Assembly: GCF_004016515.1 (NCBI RefSeq)
Contig: NZ_SACT01000002.1
Location: 1-64,000 of the forward strand
Origin: Rubrivivax albus
GTDB lineage: Bacteria > Pseudomonadota > Gammaproteobacteria > Burkholderiales > Burkholderiaceae_C
Direction: 5' to 3'
DNA: 64,000 nucleotides
Both the position numbers and the translations under genes were made by a program. A model generated the notes under the pieces. The model did no database searches. It was not told where the DNA came from and worked only from the letters and a program-made list of their open reading frames with translations. Numbering within the stretch: the first letter of the stretch is position 1; each line of letters opens with the position of its first letter. Shown here one piece after another: positions 48,403 to 57,512 of this stretch.

Positions 48403-49017
48403 TCAGCCCCTCGGCTTTTCGTCGAGCAGGATCTTCAGGTCGTGCGCCAGCGCCTCGGGCCCGGTGCCGTAGCGCGTGAACAGGCGAACACGGCCCTGGC
48501 GGTCGTAGACGTAGCTGGCCGCCGTGTGGTCGATGGTGTAGGTGGTCTCGGTCTTGCCGGGCACCTTGGCGTAGTAGACCTTGAAGGCCTTGGCCGCCGC
48601 CTTGATCTGCGCCTCGTCGCCGTGCAGCGCGACGATGTCGGTGCCGAAGCTGCCGACGTAGGACTTCAGCACCGCGGGCGTGTCGCGCGCCGGGTCCACC
48701 GAGACGAAGATGCCCTGCACGTCGGCCCCGGCCGGCCCCAGCAGTTGCTTGGCCGCCGCCAGTTCCGCCAGCGTTGTCGGGCAGACGTCCGGGCACTGCG
48801 TGAAGCCGAAGAAGACCACCACCACCTTGCCGCGGAAGTCGGCCAATGAGCGGACTTGGCCGTCTGCGTCGGGCAGGTTCAGTTCCCGGGCGTAGTCGGC
48901 GCCGGTGATGTCCACCGACTTGAAGGCCGGCGCACCGTTGCCGACCTGGTCGCAGCCGGCCAGCGCCAGCACGGCGGCACCGCACAACAGCGCGCGACGG
49001 ATCTTCAGGACAGCCAT
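48403..49017 (-). CDS. SCO1/SenC copper chaperone of cytochrome c oxidase
   Basis: 204 residues. A lipoprotein signal ends LALAGC (Cys 22), so it is membrane-anchored facing the periplasm. The thioredoxin fold carries the copper ligands C75 and C79 in TQCPDVCP and H164 in [11 protein letters not shown] proteins deliver copper to the CuA centre of subunit II. The gene overlaps the ctaB 3' end by 13 bases and is last in its operon, just before a terminator. Confidence 0.94.
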   Translation of the reverse strand: MAVLKIRRALLCGAAVLALAGCDQVGNGAPAFKSVDITGADYARELNLPDADGQVRSLADFRGKVVVVFFGFTQCPDVCPTTLAELAAAKQLLGPAGADVQGIFVSVDPARDTPAVLKSYVGSFGTDIVALHGDEAQIKAAAKAFKVYYAKVPGKTETTYTIDHTAASYVYDRQGRVRLFTRYGTGPEALAHDLKILLDEKPRG

Positions 49018-49910
49018 GGCATCAGGTAGTGGTCGAGCAGCAGCGCCGCGAACAGCAGCGACAGGTGCCAGATGGAGAAGCGGAACGTGCGGCGGGCCAG
49101 GGCATCGCTGTACTCGCGCCACAGCTGCCAGCCGTAGGCGATGAACATGCCGCCAAGCACGATGGCCGCGGCCAGGTAGATCGCGCCGCTCATGCCCTGG
49201 ATGAAGGGCAGCAGCGTGGCCGCGAACAGCACCAGCGTGTACAGCAGCACCTGCAGCCGCGTGAACTCGGGGCCGTGCGTCACCGGGAGCATCGGCAGGC
49301 CGGCGCGGCGGTAGTCCTCGGCACGGTACAGCGCCAGCGCCCAGAAGTGCGGCGGCGTCCAGAGGAAGATGATCAGGAACAGGATCCAGGCCTCGGGCCC
49401 GGTGTCTCCCCGGATGGCCGCCCAGCCCAGCACCGGCGGCATGGCACCCGACGCGCCACCGATGACGATGTTCTGCGGCGTCAGCGGCTTGAGCACCACC
49501 GTGTAGACGATGGCGTAGCCCACGAAGGTGGCCAGCGTCAGCCACATCGTCAGCGCATTGACGCCCCAGAGCAGCAGTGCACTGCCCGCGGCGCACAACA
49601 GCGTGGAGAACAGCAGCGCCTGCGTGGTGCTCAGTTCGCCCTTGGCCGTAGGCCGCCAGGCGGTGCGCGCCATGCGGCGGTCGATCTGCTGCTCGACCAG
49701 GCAGTTGAACGCCGCCGCCGCGCTGGCCACCAGCCAGATGCCGGCACAGGACAGGCCAACGGCTGTCCAATCAGGCCAGCCGGGCTCGGCCAGCAGCATG
49801 CCGATCAGCGCGCAGAAGACGATGAGCTGGATCACCCGCGGCTTGGTCAGGGCTACGTACTGGCTCCAGCGCGAGCCGGCGGGCGGTGTGGTGACGGCGG
49901 TGGTGGACAT
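49005..49910 (-). CDS. ctaB: Protoheme IX farnesyltransferase (heme O synthase)
   Basis: 301 residues with about nine membrane helices. It attaches farnesyl from farnesyl diphosphate to heme B. The UbiA-type motif [19 protein letters not shown] binds the diphosphate-Mg, and [16 protein letters not shown] is the second conserved loop. GAGG precedes the ATG. It works directly before CtaA in heme A synthesis. Confidence 0.96.
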   Translation of the reverse strand: MSTTAVTTPPAGSRWSQYVALTKPRVIQLIVFCALIGMLLAEPGWPDWTAVGLSCAGIWLVASAAAAFNCLVEQQIDRRMARTAWRPTAKGELSTTQALLFSTLLCAAGSALLLWGVNALTMWLTLATFVGYAIVYTVVLKPLTPQNIVIGGASGAMPPVLGWAAIRGDTGPEAWILFLIIFLWTPPHFWALALYRAEDYRRAGLPMLPVTHGPEFTRLQVLLYTLVLFAATLLPFIQGMSGAIYLAAAIVLGGMFIAYGWQLWREYSDALARRTFRFSIWHLSLLFAALLLDHYLMPWLS

Positions 49911-49932
49911 GGCCTCGAGATCTTCCTGGCGG

Positions 49933-51066
49933 TCAGGCCACCGCGGGCCGCAGCGCGGCCCCATGTCGGGCGGCCTTGGTGCCCAGGCTGGCCCGCGCAT
50001 GCAGGTTCACCAGCCACCCGACCAGGGCCGCCGCGCCGGCGGTATGGCCCAGGGCCGCCAGCAGCGGCCAGCCGAGCACGACGTTGGACAGTCCGCTGGC
50101 GATCTGGAGCACGAGCAAGGCCCCGAGCACGCGGGCCTCGCTGCGGGCGCCGGCTCGCGCCAGACGCCAGACCAGCCAGAGCAGAACCGCGGTCACGACC
50201 AGCGCGAACAGGCGGTGCACGAAGTGGATGGCCACCAGGGCCGGGAACTCGATCAGCCCGCCGGCACCGTCCTGTCCCAGGTGGCGCAGCAGCGTGAAGC
50301 CGGCTTCGTAATCCGCCTGCGGCCACCACTGCCCGTTGCAGGTGGGAAAGCCGCTGCAGGCGAGCACCGCATAGTTGGTGCTGACCCAGCCGCCCAGCGC
50401 CACCTGGACCCCGACGACCACCAGCCCGGCCAGCAGGCCACGACGCAGCATCCCATCGGCCGGCAGCGGCGACGCACGGAAGCGAGCGAGTTGGTGAACC
50501 AGCAGCGCCAGCAGCACGAGGCCGCCGATCAGGTGCAGCGTGACGATGGCTGGATAGAGCTTCAGCGTGACCGTGTACTTGCCAAACAGGCCTTGCACGA
50601 TCACCCAGGCCAGCGTGGCCGACGCCCACCACGGGGAATGCGGGAGTTCGCGGCGGGCCAACCACGAGAACGCCGCCAGCACCAGGATCAACGCGCCGAC
50701 GGTCATCGCCAGGTAGCGGTGGACCATCTCGATCCAGGCCTTGGAGAACGTGACCGGGCCGGTGGGCATGGCGGTCTGCGCGGCGTGGATCTCCTCGTGT
50801 GCGCCCAGCGGGCTGGCACTGCCGTAGCACCCGGGCCAGTCCGGGCAGCCGAGGCCGGAATCGGTCAGCCGCGTGAAGGCGCCGAAGACGATGAGGTCGA
50901 AAGTCAGGAACAGGGTCAGCGCCGTCAGCGCCGCAACACGGGCGCGCGGGTTGCTCCGGCGCTGGCGCAGCCACCACCAGGACAGCGGCAGCAGCGCCAG
51001 CAGCGCCGCCAGCAGCAGCAGCTGCACCGTGGGGGCGAGATCGACGACGGGCACATTGGCGTCCAC
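49933..51066 (-). CDS. ctaA: Heme A synthase (CtaA/COX15)
   Basis: 377 residues with eight membrane helices. It oxidises the C8 methyl of heme O to formyl. The conserved [21 protein letters not shown] and the heme-ligand histidines in [25 protein letters not shown] and LGHTAGA are present, plus a CSGFPTCNG Cys pair. It starts 4 nt after the SCO-like gene, and ctaB follows 22 nt later. Confidence 0.95.
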   Translation of the reverse strand: MDANVPVVDLAPTVQLLLLAALLALLPLSWWWLRQRRSNPRARVAALTALTLFLTFDLIVFGAFTRLTDSGLGCPDWPGCYGSASPLGAHEEIHAAQTAMPTGPVTFSKAWIEMVHRYLAMTVGALILVLAAFSWLARRELPHSPWWASATLAWVIVQGLFGKYTVTLKLYPAIVTLHLIGGLVLLALLVHQLARFRASPLPADGMLRRGLLAGLVVVGVQVALGGWVSTNYAVLACSGFPTCNGQWWPQADYEAGFTLLRHLGQDGAGGLIEFPALVAIHFVHRLFALVVTAVLLWLVWRLARAGARSEARVLGALLVLQIASGLSNVVLGWPLLAALGHTAGAAALVGWLVNLHARASLGTKAARHGAALRPAVA

Positions 51067-51070
51067 GGTG

Positions 51071-51706
51071 TCACTCCCGTCCGGCCCGGTCCCAGGACGA
51101 CGAGGCGCGCAGCAGGCGGTCGAGGTCGCGCTTGACCTGCTGCGGCGTGGGGTCGGCCGGCATGCGCATCATCCATTCGCCCATGGGGTCGACGATGTAG
51201 AGATGGTCGCCCAGGGCCTGACCGTCCGCCGGCGCCAGCCAGCGGGCCAGGACGGCCCGGTCCACGCGCAGCATCCAGACCGGGCCCGTGGCTTCGACGG
51301 CCTCGCGCAGCGCCTGAGCCGGGGTGCCGCCGTCGGTGATCAGCCAGACGCGGTCGACACGGTCGCGCTCGCGCCCCAGCATTTCGCGCAGCTGTCGCTG
51401 CATGTACAGGTGCTTCTCGCAAGAGGCGTCACAGGCGGCGTCACCCACGGTGACAAGCAGCCACTGGCCACGCAGCGCCGCCGGGGCAACCGCCGCACCG
51501 TCGATGGCCTGCAGGGCCAGGTCTGCCGGCCACCCGCGCGACGGCTGGATCAACGTGCCGTAGTTGGTGCGGCCGTCCGGCCGGATCACGTAGTACGTGA
51601 AGTACGAGGCGATGACCGGGGCCGCGCAGGCCAGCAGCACGAGCAGCAGCCGCAGTCGGCCGCCGAGCACGCGCGAACGGCGGTCGGCCAGCGACGGCTG
51701 CGGCAT
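51071..51706 (-). CDS. SCO-like membrane-anchored thioredoxin-fold protein of the cox cluster
   Basis: 211 residues from the ATG at 51706; an earlier ATG at 51778 would overlap SURF1 by 47 bases, and neither has a Shine-Dalgarno. One membrane helix (about 19-37) is followed by a thioredoxin-like domain. C92 and C96 lie in GDAACDASCEKHL, the CxxxC spacing of SCO, and H168 in LGDHLYIVDPMG matches the SCO metal His. No family name is assigned with certainty; it may be a second copper or thiol assembly factor. It lies between SURF1 and ctaA. Confidence 0.8.
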   Translation of the reverse strand: MPQPSLADRRSRVLGGRLRLLLVLLACAAPVIASYFTYYVIRPDGRTNYGTLIQPSRGWPADLALQAIDGAAVAPAALRGQWLLVTVGDAACDASCEKHLYMQRQLREMLGRERDRVDRVWLITDGGTPAQALREAVEATGPVWMLRVDRAVLARWLAPADGQALGDHLYIVDPMGEWMMRMPADPTPQQVKRDLDRLLRASSSWDRAGRE

Positions 51707-51731
51707 CGAATGCACGGTGAAGCTCAGGGCT

Positions 51732-52451
51732 TCAGGTGCGGCTTGCCCAGCGGGGGCGGAGGACTCGGAACCAGACATGCAGGGCAAGGATCAGCGCGCA
51801 GAGCGCAAACCACTGGAAAGCGTAGCCGTAGTGCTTGTGCACGTCGACCGCGGGCAACGGCCAGTCGCGCCGCAGGCCGTCGTCGGCCGGTGAGGTCTGC
51901 AGCAACAGCAGCGGCCGCAGGCGCAGGCCACTTTCGGTGGCGTAAGACAGCAGGTCAAGATTCTGCCGGATCGGGCCGGTATCCGCGCCGTCGAAGGCAT
52001 ACAACCGTGCCACGCCGCGGGCCAAACGTCCCTCGACGGTCACCCGGCCCTCAGGCGTCTGCAGCGGCGCCAGACGGGTTCGGTCCTCGAAGTCGCGGGG
52101 GCGCCAACCACGTTGCACCATCAACGCCGTGCCATCGTCTAGCACCAGCGGGGTCAGCACGTAGAAGCCCGGGCGGCCATCCATCTGGCGGTTGTCCAGG
52201 TGCACGGTCCGTGCCGGCAGCCAGGTGCCGCTCACCCGAGCCCGCCGATGGTCCTGCGCGTCGGCAGCGGGAGCCGTCATCGCCAGCGCAGCGGCCCCGT
52301 CGAGCGGCGTCTCCTGCCCACGGACTTCGATCGCCGCCTGCAGCGCCTCCTTCTGCGCGGCCCGGTCGAGTTGCCACACGCCCAGGCGGGCGGTCAGCAC
52401 GGCGCCGCCCACCGTGGCCAGCAGCAGCAAGGCCCGGCGCCAGCGGCTCAT
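51732..52451 (-). CDS. SURF1 family cytochrome oxidase assembly protein
   Basis: 239 residues with a membrane helix at each end (about 8-25 and 205-225). RLGVWQLDRAAQKEAL, VHLDNRQMDGRPGFYVLTPL, MVQRGWRPRDFED and YGYAFQWFALC are SURF1 signatures. It is thought to bind heme A and help insert it into subunit I. It starts the second minus-strand cox unit and is divergent from the DUF2909 gene. Confidence 0.94.
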   Translation of the reverse strand: MSRWRRALLLLATVGGAVLTARLGVWQLDRAAQKEALQAAIEVRGQETPLDGAAALAMTAPAADAQDHRRARVSGTWLPARTVHLDNRQMDGRPGFYVLTPLVLDDGTALMVQRGWRPRDFEDRTRLAPLQTPEGRVTVEGRLARGVARLYAFDGADTGPIRQNLDLLSYATESGLRLRPLLLLQTSPADDGLRRDWPLPAVDVHKHYGYAFQWFALCALILALHVWFRVLRPRWASRT

Positions 52452-52464
52452 CGCCCCCCCGGCG

Positions 52465-52470
52465 GATAAT
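52465..52470 (+). promoter_or_regulatory. Putative -10 box of the DUF2909 gene, leaderless
   Basis: GATAAT ends 8 nt before the ATG at 52479. There is no Shine-Dalgarno in between, so the mRNA would be leaderless or nearly so. Confidence 0.4.
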
Positions 52471-52478
52471 CGGGTCCG

Positions 52479-52700
52479 ATGAAAACGATCATCGTCGTGA
52501 TGCTGGTGGCCGTGCTCGGCGCACTGGCCAGTGCCGGCCTGCTGATGCTGCGCAAGGGCCGTGCGCCCGACGACACCAACCGGCCGATGGCGCGGGCGCT
52601 GGCGCTGCGCGTGGCGCTGTCCATCGCGCTGTTCCTGTTCGTGCTGCTGTCTTGGTACATGGGGTGGGTGAAGCCGGGGGGGGTGCCCATCGGCTCCTGA
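52479..52700 (+). CDS. Twin transmembrane protein (DUF2909-like)
   Basis: 73 residues with two membrane helices (about 3-24 and 43-62) joined by a short basic loop, matching the small DUF2909 proteins found beside cox genes in betaproteobacteria. Function unknown; a role in oxidase assembly is a guess from position. It is the only plus-strand gene within the cox region. Confidence 0.85.
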   Translation: MKTIIVVMLVAVLGALASAGLLMLRKGRAPDDTNRPMARALALRVALSIALFLFVLLSWYMGWVKPGGVPIGS

Positions 52701-52705
52701 GCCGG

Positions 52706-52734
52706 AAAAACAAAGCGCCGCCCGCGGCGGCGCT
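52706..52734 (-). terminator. Rho-independent terminator after ctaE
   Basis: AGCGCCGCC and GGCGGCGCT form a perfect 9-bp stem with a 3-base loop. Reading on the minus strand, TTTGTTTTT follows. It lies 19 nt after the ctaE stop and separates the structural cox operon from the SURF1-ctaA-ctaB-sco unit. Confidence 0.87.
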
Positions 52735-52752
52735 CGTTCCGGGCGTTGGGCC

Positions 52753-53637
52753 TCAGAGCCAGTACACGAGGAAGTACAGGCCCAGCCAGACCACGTCCAC
52801 GAAGTGCCAGTACCAGGCCGCCCCTTCGAAGCCGAAATGACGTTGCGGCGTGAAGTGGCCCTTCATCAGGCGCAGCGTGATGAAGAGCAGCATCAGCATG
52901 CCGACCAGCACGTGGAAGCCGTGGAAGCCGGTGAGCATGAAGAAGGTGCTGCCGAAGATGCCGGAGCTGAGCTTGAGGTTCAGGTCACGGTAGGCGTGCA
53001 TGTACTCGTAGGCCTGCACGCCGACGAAGGTGGCGCCCAGGATCACGGTGATCCACATCCAGAAGATCGTCTTCGCGCGCTGGTTGGCGATCAGCGCGTG
53101 GTGCGCGATCGTCAGCGTCAGGCCGGAGGTCAGCAGCAGCGCGGTGTTGATGGTCGGCAGCGGCCACGGGCCCATGGTCTGGAAAGGCTCGACGGTGCCG
53201 GCCGGCGACGCCGTCGCCCCGCCACCCGCGCTGGGCCAGATGGCCTTGAAATCGGGCCACAGGATCTGGTGATCCAGGTTACCGAGCATGGGCAGCGCGT
53301 GCACGCGGGCCCAGTACAGCGCGCCGAAGAAGGCCGCGAAGAACATCACCTCCGAGAAGATGAACCAGCTCATGCTCCAGCGGAAGCTGACGTCGATGCG
53401 GTCGGAGTACAGCCCGCCCTCGCTCTCGGCGATGGCGTCGCGGAACCACTGGAACAGCACGCTGAGCCAGATCACCACACCCAGCAGCAGCGAGTACGCA
53501 CCCCAGCCGGCGCCATTGACCCACTGGCCGGCACCCAGGATGACGAAGAACATGCCCAGCGCCACCATCGCCGGATGGCGCGATGGACCGGGGACGAAGT
53601 AGTACGGGGTGCTGCCCGCAGGGGTCGTGGCCGCCAT
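52753..53637 (-). CDS. ctaE: Cytochrome c oxidase subunit III
   Basis: 294 residues with seven membrane helices. PYYFVPGPSRHPAM at the start, WSMSWFIFSEVMFFAAFFGALYW, HHALIANQRAKTIF and GFHGFHVLVGM are subunit III hallmarks. It stabilises the proton-uptake side of subunit I. It is last in the structural operon, 45 nt after the DUF2970 gene. Confidence 0.96.
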   Translation of the reverse strand: MAATTPAGSTPYYFVPGPSRHPAMVALGMFFVILGAGQWVNGAGWGAYSLLLGVVIWLSVLFQWFRDAIAESEGGLYSDRIDVSFRWSMSWFIFSEVMFFAAFFGALYWARVHALPMLGNLDHQILWPDFKAIWPSAGGGATASPAGTVEPFQTMGPWPLPTINTALLLTSGLTLTIAHHALIANQRAKTIFWMWITVILGATFVGVQAYEYMHAYRDLNLKLSSGIFGSTFFMLTGFHGFHVLVGMLMLLFITLRLMKGHFTPQRHFGFEGAAWYWHFVDVVWLGLYFLVYWL

Positions 53638-53682
53638 GGAACGTTCTCTCCTCGAAGCGAAATCCGATTGTCTTTGAATGGG

Positions 53683-53913
53683 TCAGCCGGCCACGCCGCT
53701 GCTGATCACCCAGCGCACGATCAGCACCAGGGTCAGCACGAACAACGCCGCGCCGATGATGCCGGCGACGATCACGTGCACCGGGTTGAGTTTCTGGATG
53801 TCCTGCTGATAGCCGGCGCCCTTGCGCAGGCCGATGAAGGACCAGGCCACCGCCTTGACCGTCTGACCGAAGGACAGCGGGCGCTGTGCCGCGTGTTTCA
53901 GGTCCTGCGTCAC
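53683..53913 (-). CDS. DUF2970 small membrane protein
   Basis: 76 residues with a GTG start inside the ctaG stop (GTGA). A conserved amphipathic segment VKAVAWSFIGLRKGAGYQQD precedes one membrane helix (about 47-70). DUF2970 proteins are common between ctaG and ctaE in Burkholderiales; function unknown. Confidence 0.87.
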   Translation of the reverse strand: MTQDLKHAAQRPLSFGQTVKAVAWSFIGLRKGAGYQQDIQKLNPVHVIVAGIIGAALFVLTLVLIVRWVISSGVAG

Positions 53914-54548
53914 AGGCGCGCTCCGTCCGCCGGCGCGCGGGCCAGACCACCTTCGGGCGCCGCCGGCACCTTGCCGCCGACCTCGAAGAAGGTGTAGGAC
54001 AACGTGATGGTGGTCACGTCCTTGGGCAGCTTGGGGTCGATGACGAAGACCACGGGCCACTCCTTGGCCTCGCCCGGCTGCAGCACGTACTCGTTGAAGC
54101 AGAAGCACTCCAGCTTGGTGAAGTGCGGCGACGCCTGCCGTGGCGCATAGCTGGGGATGGCCTGCGCGGCCATCGTCCGGTTCTGCACGTTGCGGAAGGT
54201 GTACATCACGGTCGCGAGTTCACCCGGGTGCACCTGCACCGACGACGCAGCCGGCTTGAAGTCCCAAGGGCCGCGCGCGTTGGCATCGAATTCCACGGTG
54301 ATGGTGCGCGTGGTGTCGACCTGCGTGTTGCCCTTGGCCTTGCTGCCGCCCAGCCAACCCTGCGAGATGCGCTGTTCCGACACCGACAGCACGTTGATGC
54401 CCAGGGCATCGCAGATGGCGCGGTACATCGGCACCAGGGCGTAGCCGAAGCCGAACATCAGCACCACGATCACCGCCAGCTTGCCCAGCATGCGGCGGTT
54501 GTCGGTGCCGACGGTGGCGGCCGTCGAGGCGGGGTCGCGCTCGGACAT
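53910..54548 (-). CDS. ctaG: Cytochrome c oxidase assembly protein CtaG (COX11)
   Basis: 212 residues. One N-terminal membrane helix (about 22-42) anchors an immunoglobulin-like periplasmic domain with the copper motif KLECFCFNEYVLQPGE. It delivers copper to CuB of subunit I. YALVPMYRAICDALGING-like sequence near residue 36 is typical. It follows the small assembly protein by 7 nt. Confidence 0.95.
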   Translation of the reverse strand: MSERDPASTAATVGTDNRRMLGKLAVIVVLMFGFGYALVPMYRAICDALGINVLSVSEQRISQGWLGGSKAKGNTQVDTTRTITVEFDANARGPWDFKPAASSVQVHPGELATVMYTFRNVQNRTMAAQAIPSYAPRQASPHFTKLECFCFNEYVLQPGEAKEWPVVFVIDPKLPKDVTTITLSYTFFEVGGKVPAAPEGGLARAPADGARL

Positions 54549-54555
54549 GATCGGC

Positions 54556-54669
54556 TCAGTTCGGCCCCAGGAAGGCGATCTTGGCCACGAAGCCCAGCGC
54601 GAAGACCAGCGCCACCGAGGCCAGGATCAGCCCCAGGCGGACATTGGCCTTGCGCTGGCGTTCGTCCAT
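54556..54669 (-). CDS. Cytochrome oxidase small assembly protein
   Basis: Only 37 residues: a basic start MDERQRKANVRLG and one membrane helix to the C-terminus. Such mini-proteins are conserved between ctaD and ctaG in betaproteobacteria. It lies 10 nt after ctaD and 7 nt before ctaG, with both gaps consistent with cotranslation. Function beyond oxidase assembly is not known. Confidence 0.8.
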   Translation of the reverse strand: MDERQRKANVRLGLILASVALVFALGFVAKIAFLGPN

Positions 54670-54679
54670 CGTGTTCACC

Positions 54680-56320
54680 TCAGCCGACCACCTTGGTGGC
54701 GGTCGCGTCGAGCTTCGGCGGGGTCTCGAAGGTATGCCAGGGGGCCGGCGACGGCACTTCCCACTCCAGGCCCTCGGCACCGCGACCGTCCGGGTCGTTC
54801 CAGGGGCGCTGCGGCGCCTTCTCGCCCTTGCCCTGCATCATCGGCAGCACGATGAAGAAGAAGAAGTAGACCTGCATCAGACCGAAGCCGAAGGCACCCA
54901 CCGAGGCGATCGCGTTGAAATCGGCGAACTGCATCGGGTAGTCGGCATAGCGGCGCGGCATGCCGGCCAGGCCGAGGAAGTGCATCGGGAAGAAGGTGAT
55001 GTTGAAGAAGATCAGCGAGCCCCAGAAGTGGATCTTGCCGCGCGTCTCGGAGAACATCACACCGGTCCACTTCGGGCCCCAGTAGTACACGCCGGCGAAC
55101 AGCGCGAACAGCGAGCCGGCCACCAGCACGTAGTGGAAGTGCGCCACCACGTAGTAGGTGTCCTGCAGCTGGATGTCGATCGGCGCCATGGCCAGGATCA
55201 GGCCGGTGAAACCGCCCATCGAGAACACGAACAGGAAGCCGACCGCCCACAGCATCGGCACCTCGAAGGTCATCTCGCCCTTCCACATCGTGGCCAGCCA
55301 GTTGAAGATCTTCACGCCCGTGGGCACCGCGATCAGCATCGTCGCGTACATGAAGAACAGCTGGCCGGTGACCGGCATGCCGGTCGTGTACATGTGGTGC
55401 GCCCAGACGATGAACGACAGGATCGCGATCGACGCCGTGGCGTAGACCATCGACGCATAGCCGAACAGCTTCTTGCGCGAGAAGGCCGGGATGATGGCGC
55501 TGACGATGCCGAACGCCGGCAGGATCATGATGTAGACCTCGGGGTGACCGAAGAACCAGAAGATGTGCTGGTACATCACCGGGTCACCACCGCCGGCGGG
55601 GTTGAAGAAGCTGGTGCCGAAGTGGCGGTCGGTCAGCGTCATCGTGATCGCGCCGGCGAGCACCGGCATCACCGCGATCAGCAGGTAGGCCGTGATCAGC
55701 CAGGTCCAGCAGAACAGCGGCATCTTCATCAGCGTCATGCCCGGCGCGCGCATGTTCAGGATCGTGACGATGATGTTGATCGAGCCCATGATCGAGCTCG
55801 CGCCGAGGATGTGCATCGCGAAGATGCCGGCGTCCATCGACGGGCCCATCTGCAGCGTCAGCGGCGCGTAGAGCGTCCAGCCAGCCGCCGGCGCACCGCC
55901 GGGCATGAAGAACGACGCCACCAGCATCAGGGCCGCCGGGATCATCAGCCAGAAGCTGAGGTTGTTCATGCGCGCGAACGCCATGTCCGCGGCACCGATC
56001 TGCAGCGGGATCATCCAGTTCGCGAAGCCCACGAAGGCCGGCATGATGGCGCCGAACACCATGATCAGGCCGTGCATCGTGGTCAGCTGGTTGAACAGCT
56101 GCGGGTTCACGTACTGCAGGCCGGGCTGGAACAGCTCGGCGCGGATGCCCAACGCCAGCACGCCGCCGATCATCAGCATCGTGAACGAGAACAACAGGTA
56201 CATCGTGCCGATGTCCTTGTGGTTCGTCGCGAAGACCCAGCGGCGCCAGCCGGTCGGGTGATGGTCGTGCGCGTGGTCGTCGTGCGCGTGACCGCCGTGG
56301 TGGTCGAGGACTGCACTCAT
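54680..56320 (-). CDS. ctaD: Cytochrome c oxidase subunit I
   Basis: 546 residues with twelve membrane helices, from an ATG with AGGAG upstream. It carries heme a and the heme a3-CuB site. The cross-linked His-Tyr pair is in WFFGHPEVYIMILP, the CuB histidines in VWAHHMYTTG, and heme ligands in VVAHFHYVL. The N-terminus is unusually His-rich (HHGGHAHDDHAHDHH), which may bind metal. It follows ctaC by 25 nt. Confidence 0.97.
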   Translation of the reverse strand: MSAVLDHHGGHAHDDHAHDHHPTGWRRWVFATNHKDIGTMYLLFSFTMLMIGGVLALGIRAELFQPGLQYVNPQLFNQLTTMHGLIMVFGAIMPAFVGFANWMIPLQIGAADMAFARMNNLSFWLMIPAALMLVASFFMPGGAPAAGWTLYAPLTLQMGPSMDAGIFAMHILGASSIMGSINIIVTILNMRAPGMTLMKMPLFCWTWLITAYLLIAVMPVLAGAITMTLTDRHFGTSFFNPAGGGDPVMYQHIFWFFGHPEVYIMILPAFGIVSAIIPAFSRKKLFGYASMVYATASIAILSFIVWAHHMYTTGMPVTGQLFFMYATMLIAVPTGVKIFNWLATMWKGEMTFEVPMLWAVGFLFVFSMGGFTGLILAMAPIDIQLQDTYYVVAHFHYVLVAGSLFALFAGVYYWGPKWTGVMFSETRGKIHFWGSLIFFNITFFPMHFLGLAGMPRRYADYPMQFADFNAIASVGAFGFGLMQVYFFFFIVLPMMQGKGEKAPQRPWNDPDGRGAEGLEWEVPSPAPWHTFETPPKLDATATKVVG

Positions 56321-56345
56321 GCGATTCTCCTGGGCGGATGCTGGA

Positions 56346-57512
56346 TTACTTGCGGGCAGCCACGATCTCGGCAGGCTGCACGAGCTTGCCGGTCTGGTTG
56401 CTCCACGAATTCTTCGTGTAGGTGATGACGGCGGCGATCTCGGTGTCCGAGAGCTGGCGCCAGGCCGGCATCGCGCCGTTGGCCGCACCGTTGAGCAAGA
56501 TCTGGATCTGCGCGGCCGGGTCGTTCAGCACCAGCGCGCTGCCGTCCAGGGCCTTGATCGGGCCTGCGCCCTTGCCGTTGGCCTGGTGGCAGGCCTGGCA
56601 GTTGGCCTGGTAGACCTTCTCGCCACGGGCCACCAGATCGGCCAGTTCCCAGACCTTGCTCGGGTCGTCGGCCAGCGCCTGCATTTCCTTCATCTTGCCG
56701 TCCACCCAGGCGGTGTACTCGGCCTGCGTCACCACCTTCACGTGGATCGGCATGTAGGCGTGCTCCTTGCCGCAGAGCTCGGCGCACTGGCCATAGAAGT
56801 CGCCGGTCTTGTTGGCCTTGAACCAGGTGTCTCGCACGAAACCGGGGATGGCGTCCTGCTTGACGCCCAGCGACGGCACCATCCAGGCGTGGATCACGTC
56901 GTTGGCGGTGGTGACGATGCGGACCTTCTTGTCCACCGGCACCACCAGCGGGTTGTCCACCTTCAGCAGGTAGTCGTCGCCCTGGGGCGCGCCGGCGTCG
57001 GACATCTCGCGGTGGCTGTTGTCCAGCGTCGACAGGAAGCCGATGCCTTCGCCTTCACCCTTGAGGTAGTCGTAGCCCCACTTCCACTGGTAGCCGGTGG
57101 CCTTGACCGTGATGTCGGCGTTGGACGTGTCCTTCTGCGCCACCACCGTGCGCGTGGCCATCGCGCCCATCGCGATCACGATGATGAACGGCACGATGGT
57201 CCAGGCGATCTCGACCGTCAGGCTCTCGTGGAAGTTGGCCGCCTTGTGGCCGACCGACTTGCGGTGCTTGAGGATGGAATAGAACATCACGCCGAACACG
57301 GCGACGAAGATCGCCAGGCAGATGATCAGCATCATCCAGTGCAGCCATTGCTGCTGCTCGGCGATCTGGCTCGCCGGCGGGTGCAGGTTGAGCTGGTTGA
57401 CGGCCGGGCCGCCCGGCAGGTCGTTCACCTGCGCCAGGGCCGATGCAGCCCAACCGGCCAGCATGCCGCCGGCAGCGACGCGACGCAGCAGTTTCATCGT
57501 TGTCGTGATCAT
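56346..57512 (-). CDS. ctaC: Cytochrome c oxidase subunit II with fused cytochrome c domain (caa3 type)
   Basis: 388 residues. After a signal peptide (to about residue 28) and two membrane helices, the cupredoxin domain has H208 and the CuA loop C243-C247-H251-M254 in GQCAELCGKEHAYM. A C-terminal cytochrome c domain carries C305-C308-H309 (CQACH), marking a caa3-type oxidase. The ATG at 57512 overlaps the DUF2244 stop (ATGA) and has GGAA upstream. Confidence 0.97.
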   Translation of the reverse strand: MITTTMKLLRRVAAGGMLAGWAASALAQVNDLPGGPAVNQLNLHPPASQIAEQQQWLHWMMLIICLAIFVAVFGVMFYSILKHRKSVGHKAANFHESLTVEIAWTIVPFIIVIAMGAMATRTVVAQKDTSNADITVKATGYQWKWGYDYLKGEGEGIGFLSTLDNSHREMSDAGAPQGDDYLLKVDNPLVVPVDKKVRIVTTANDVIHAWMVPSLGVKQDAIPGFVRDTWFKANKTGDFYGQCAELCGKEHAYMPIHVKVVTQAEYTAWVDGKMKEMQALADDPSKVWELADLVARGEKVYQANCQACHQANGKGAGPIKALDGSALVLNDPAAQIQILLNGAANGAMPAWRQLSDTEIAAVITYTKNSWSNQTGKLVQPAEIVAARK

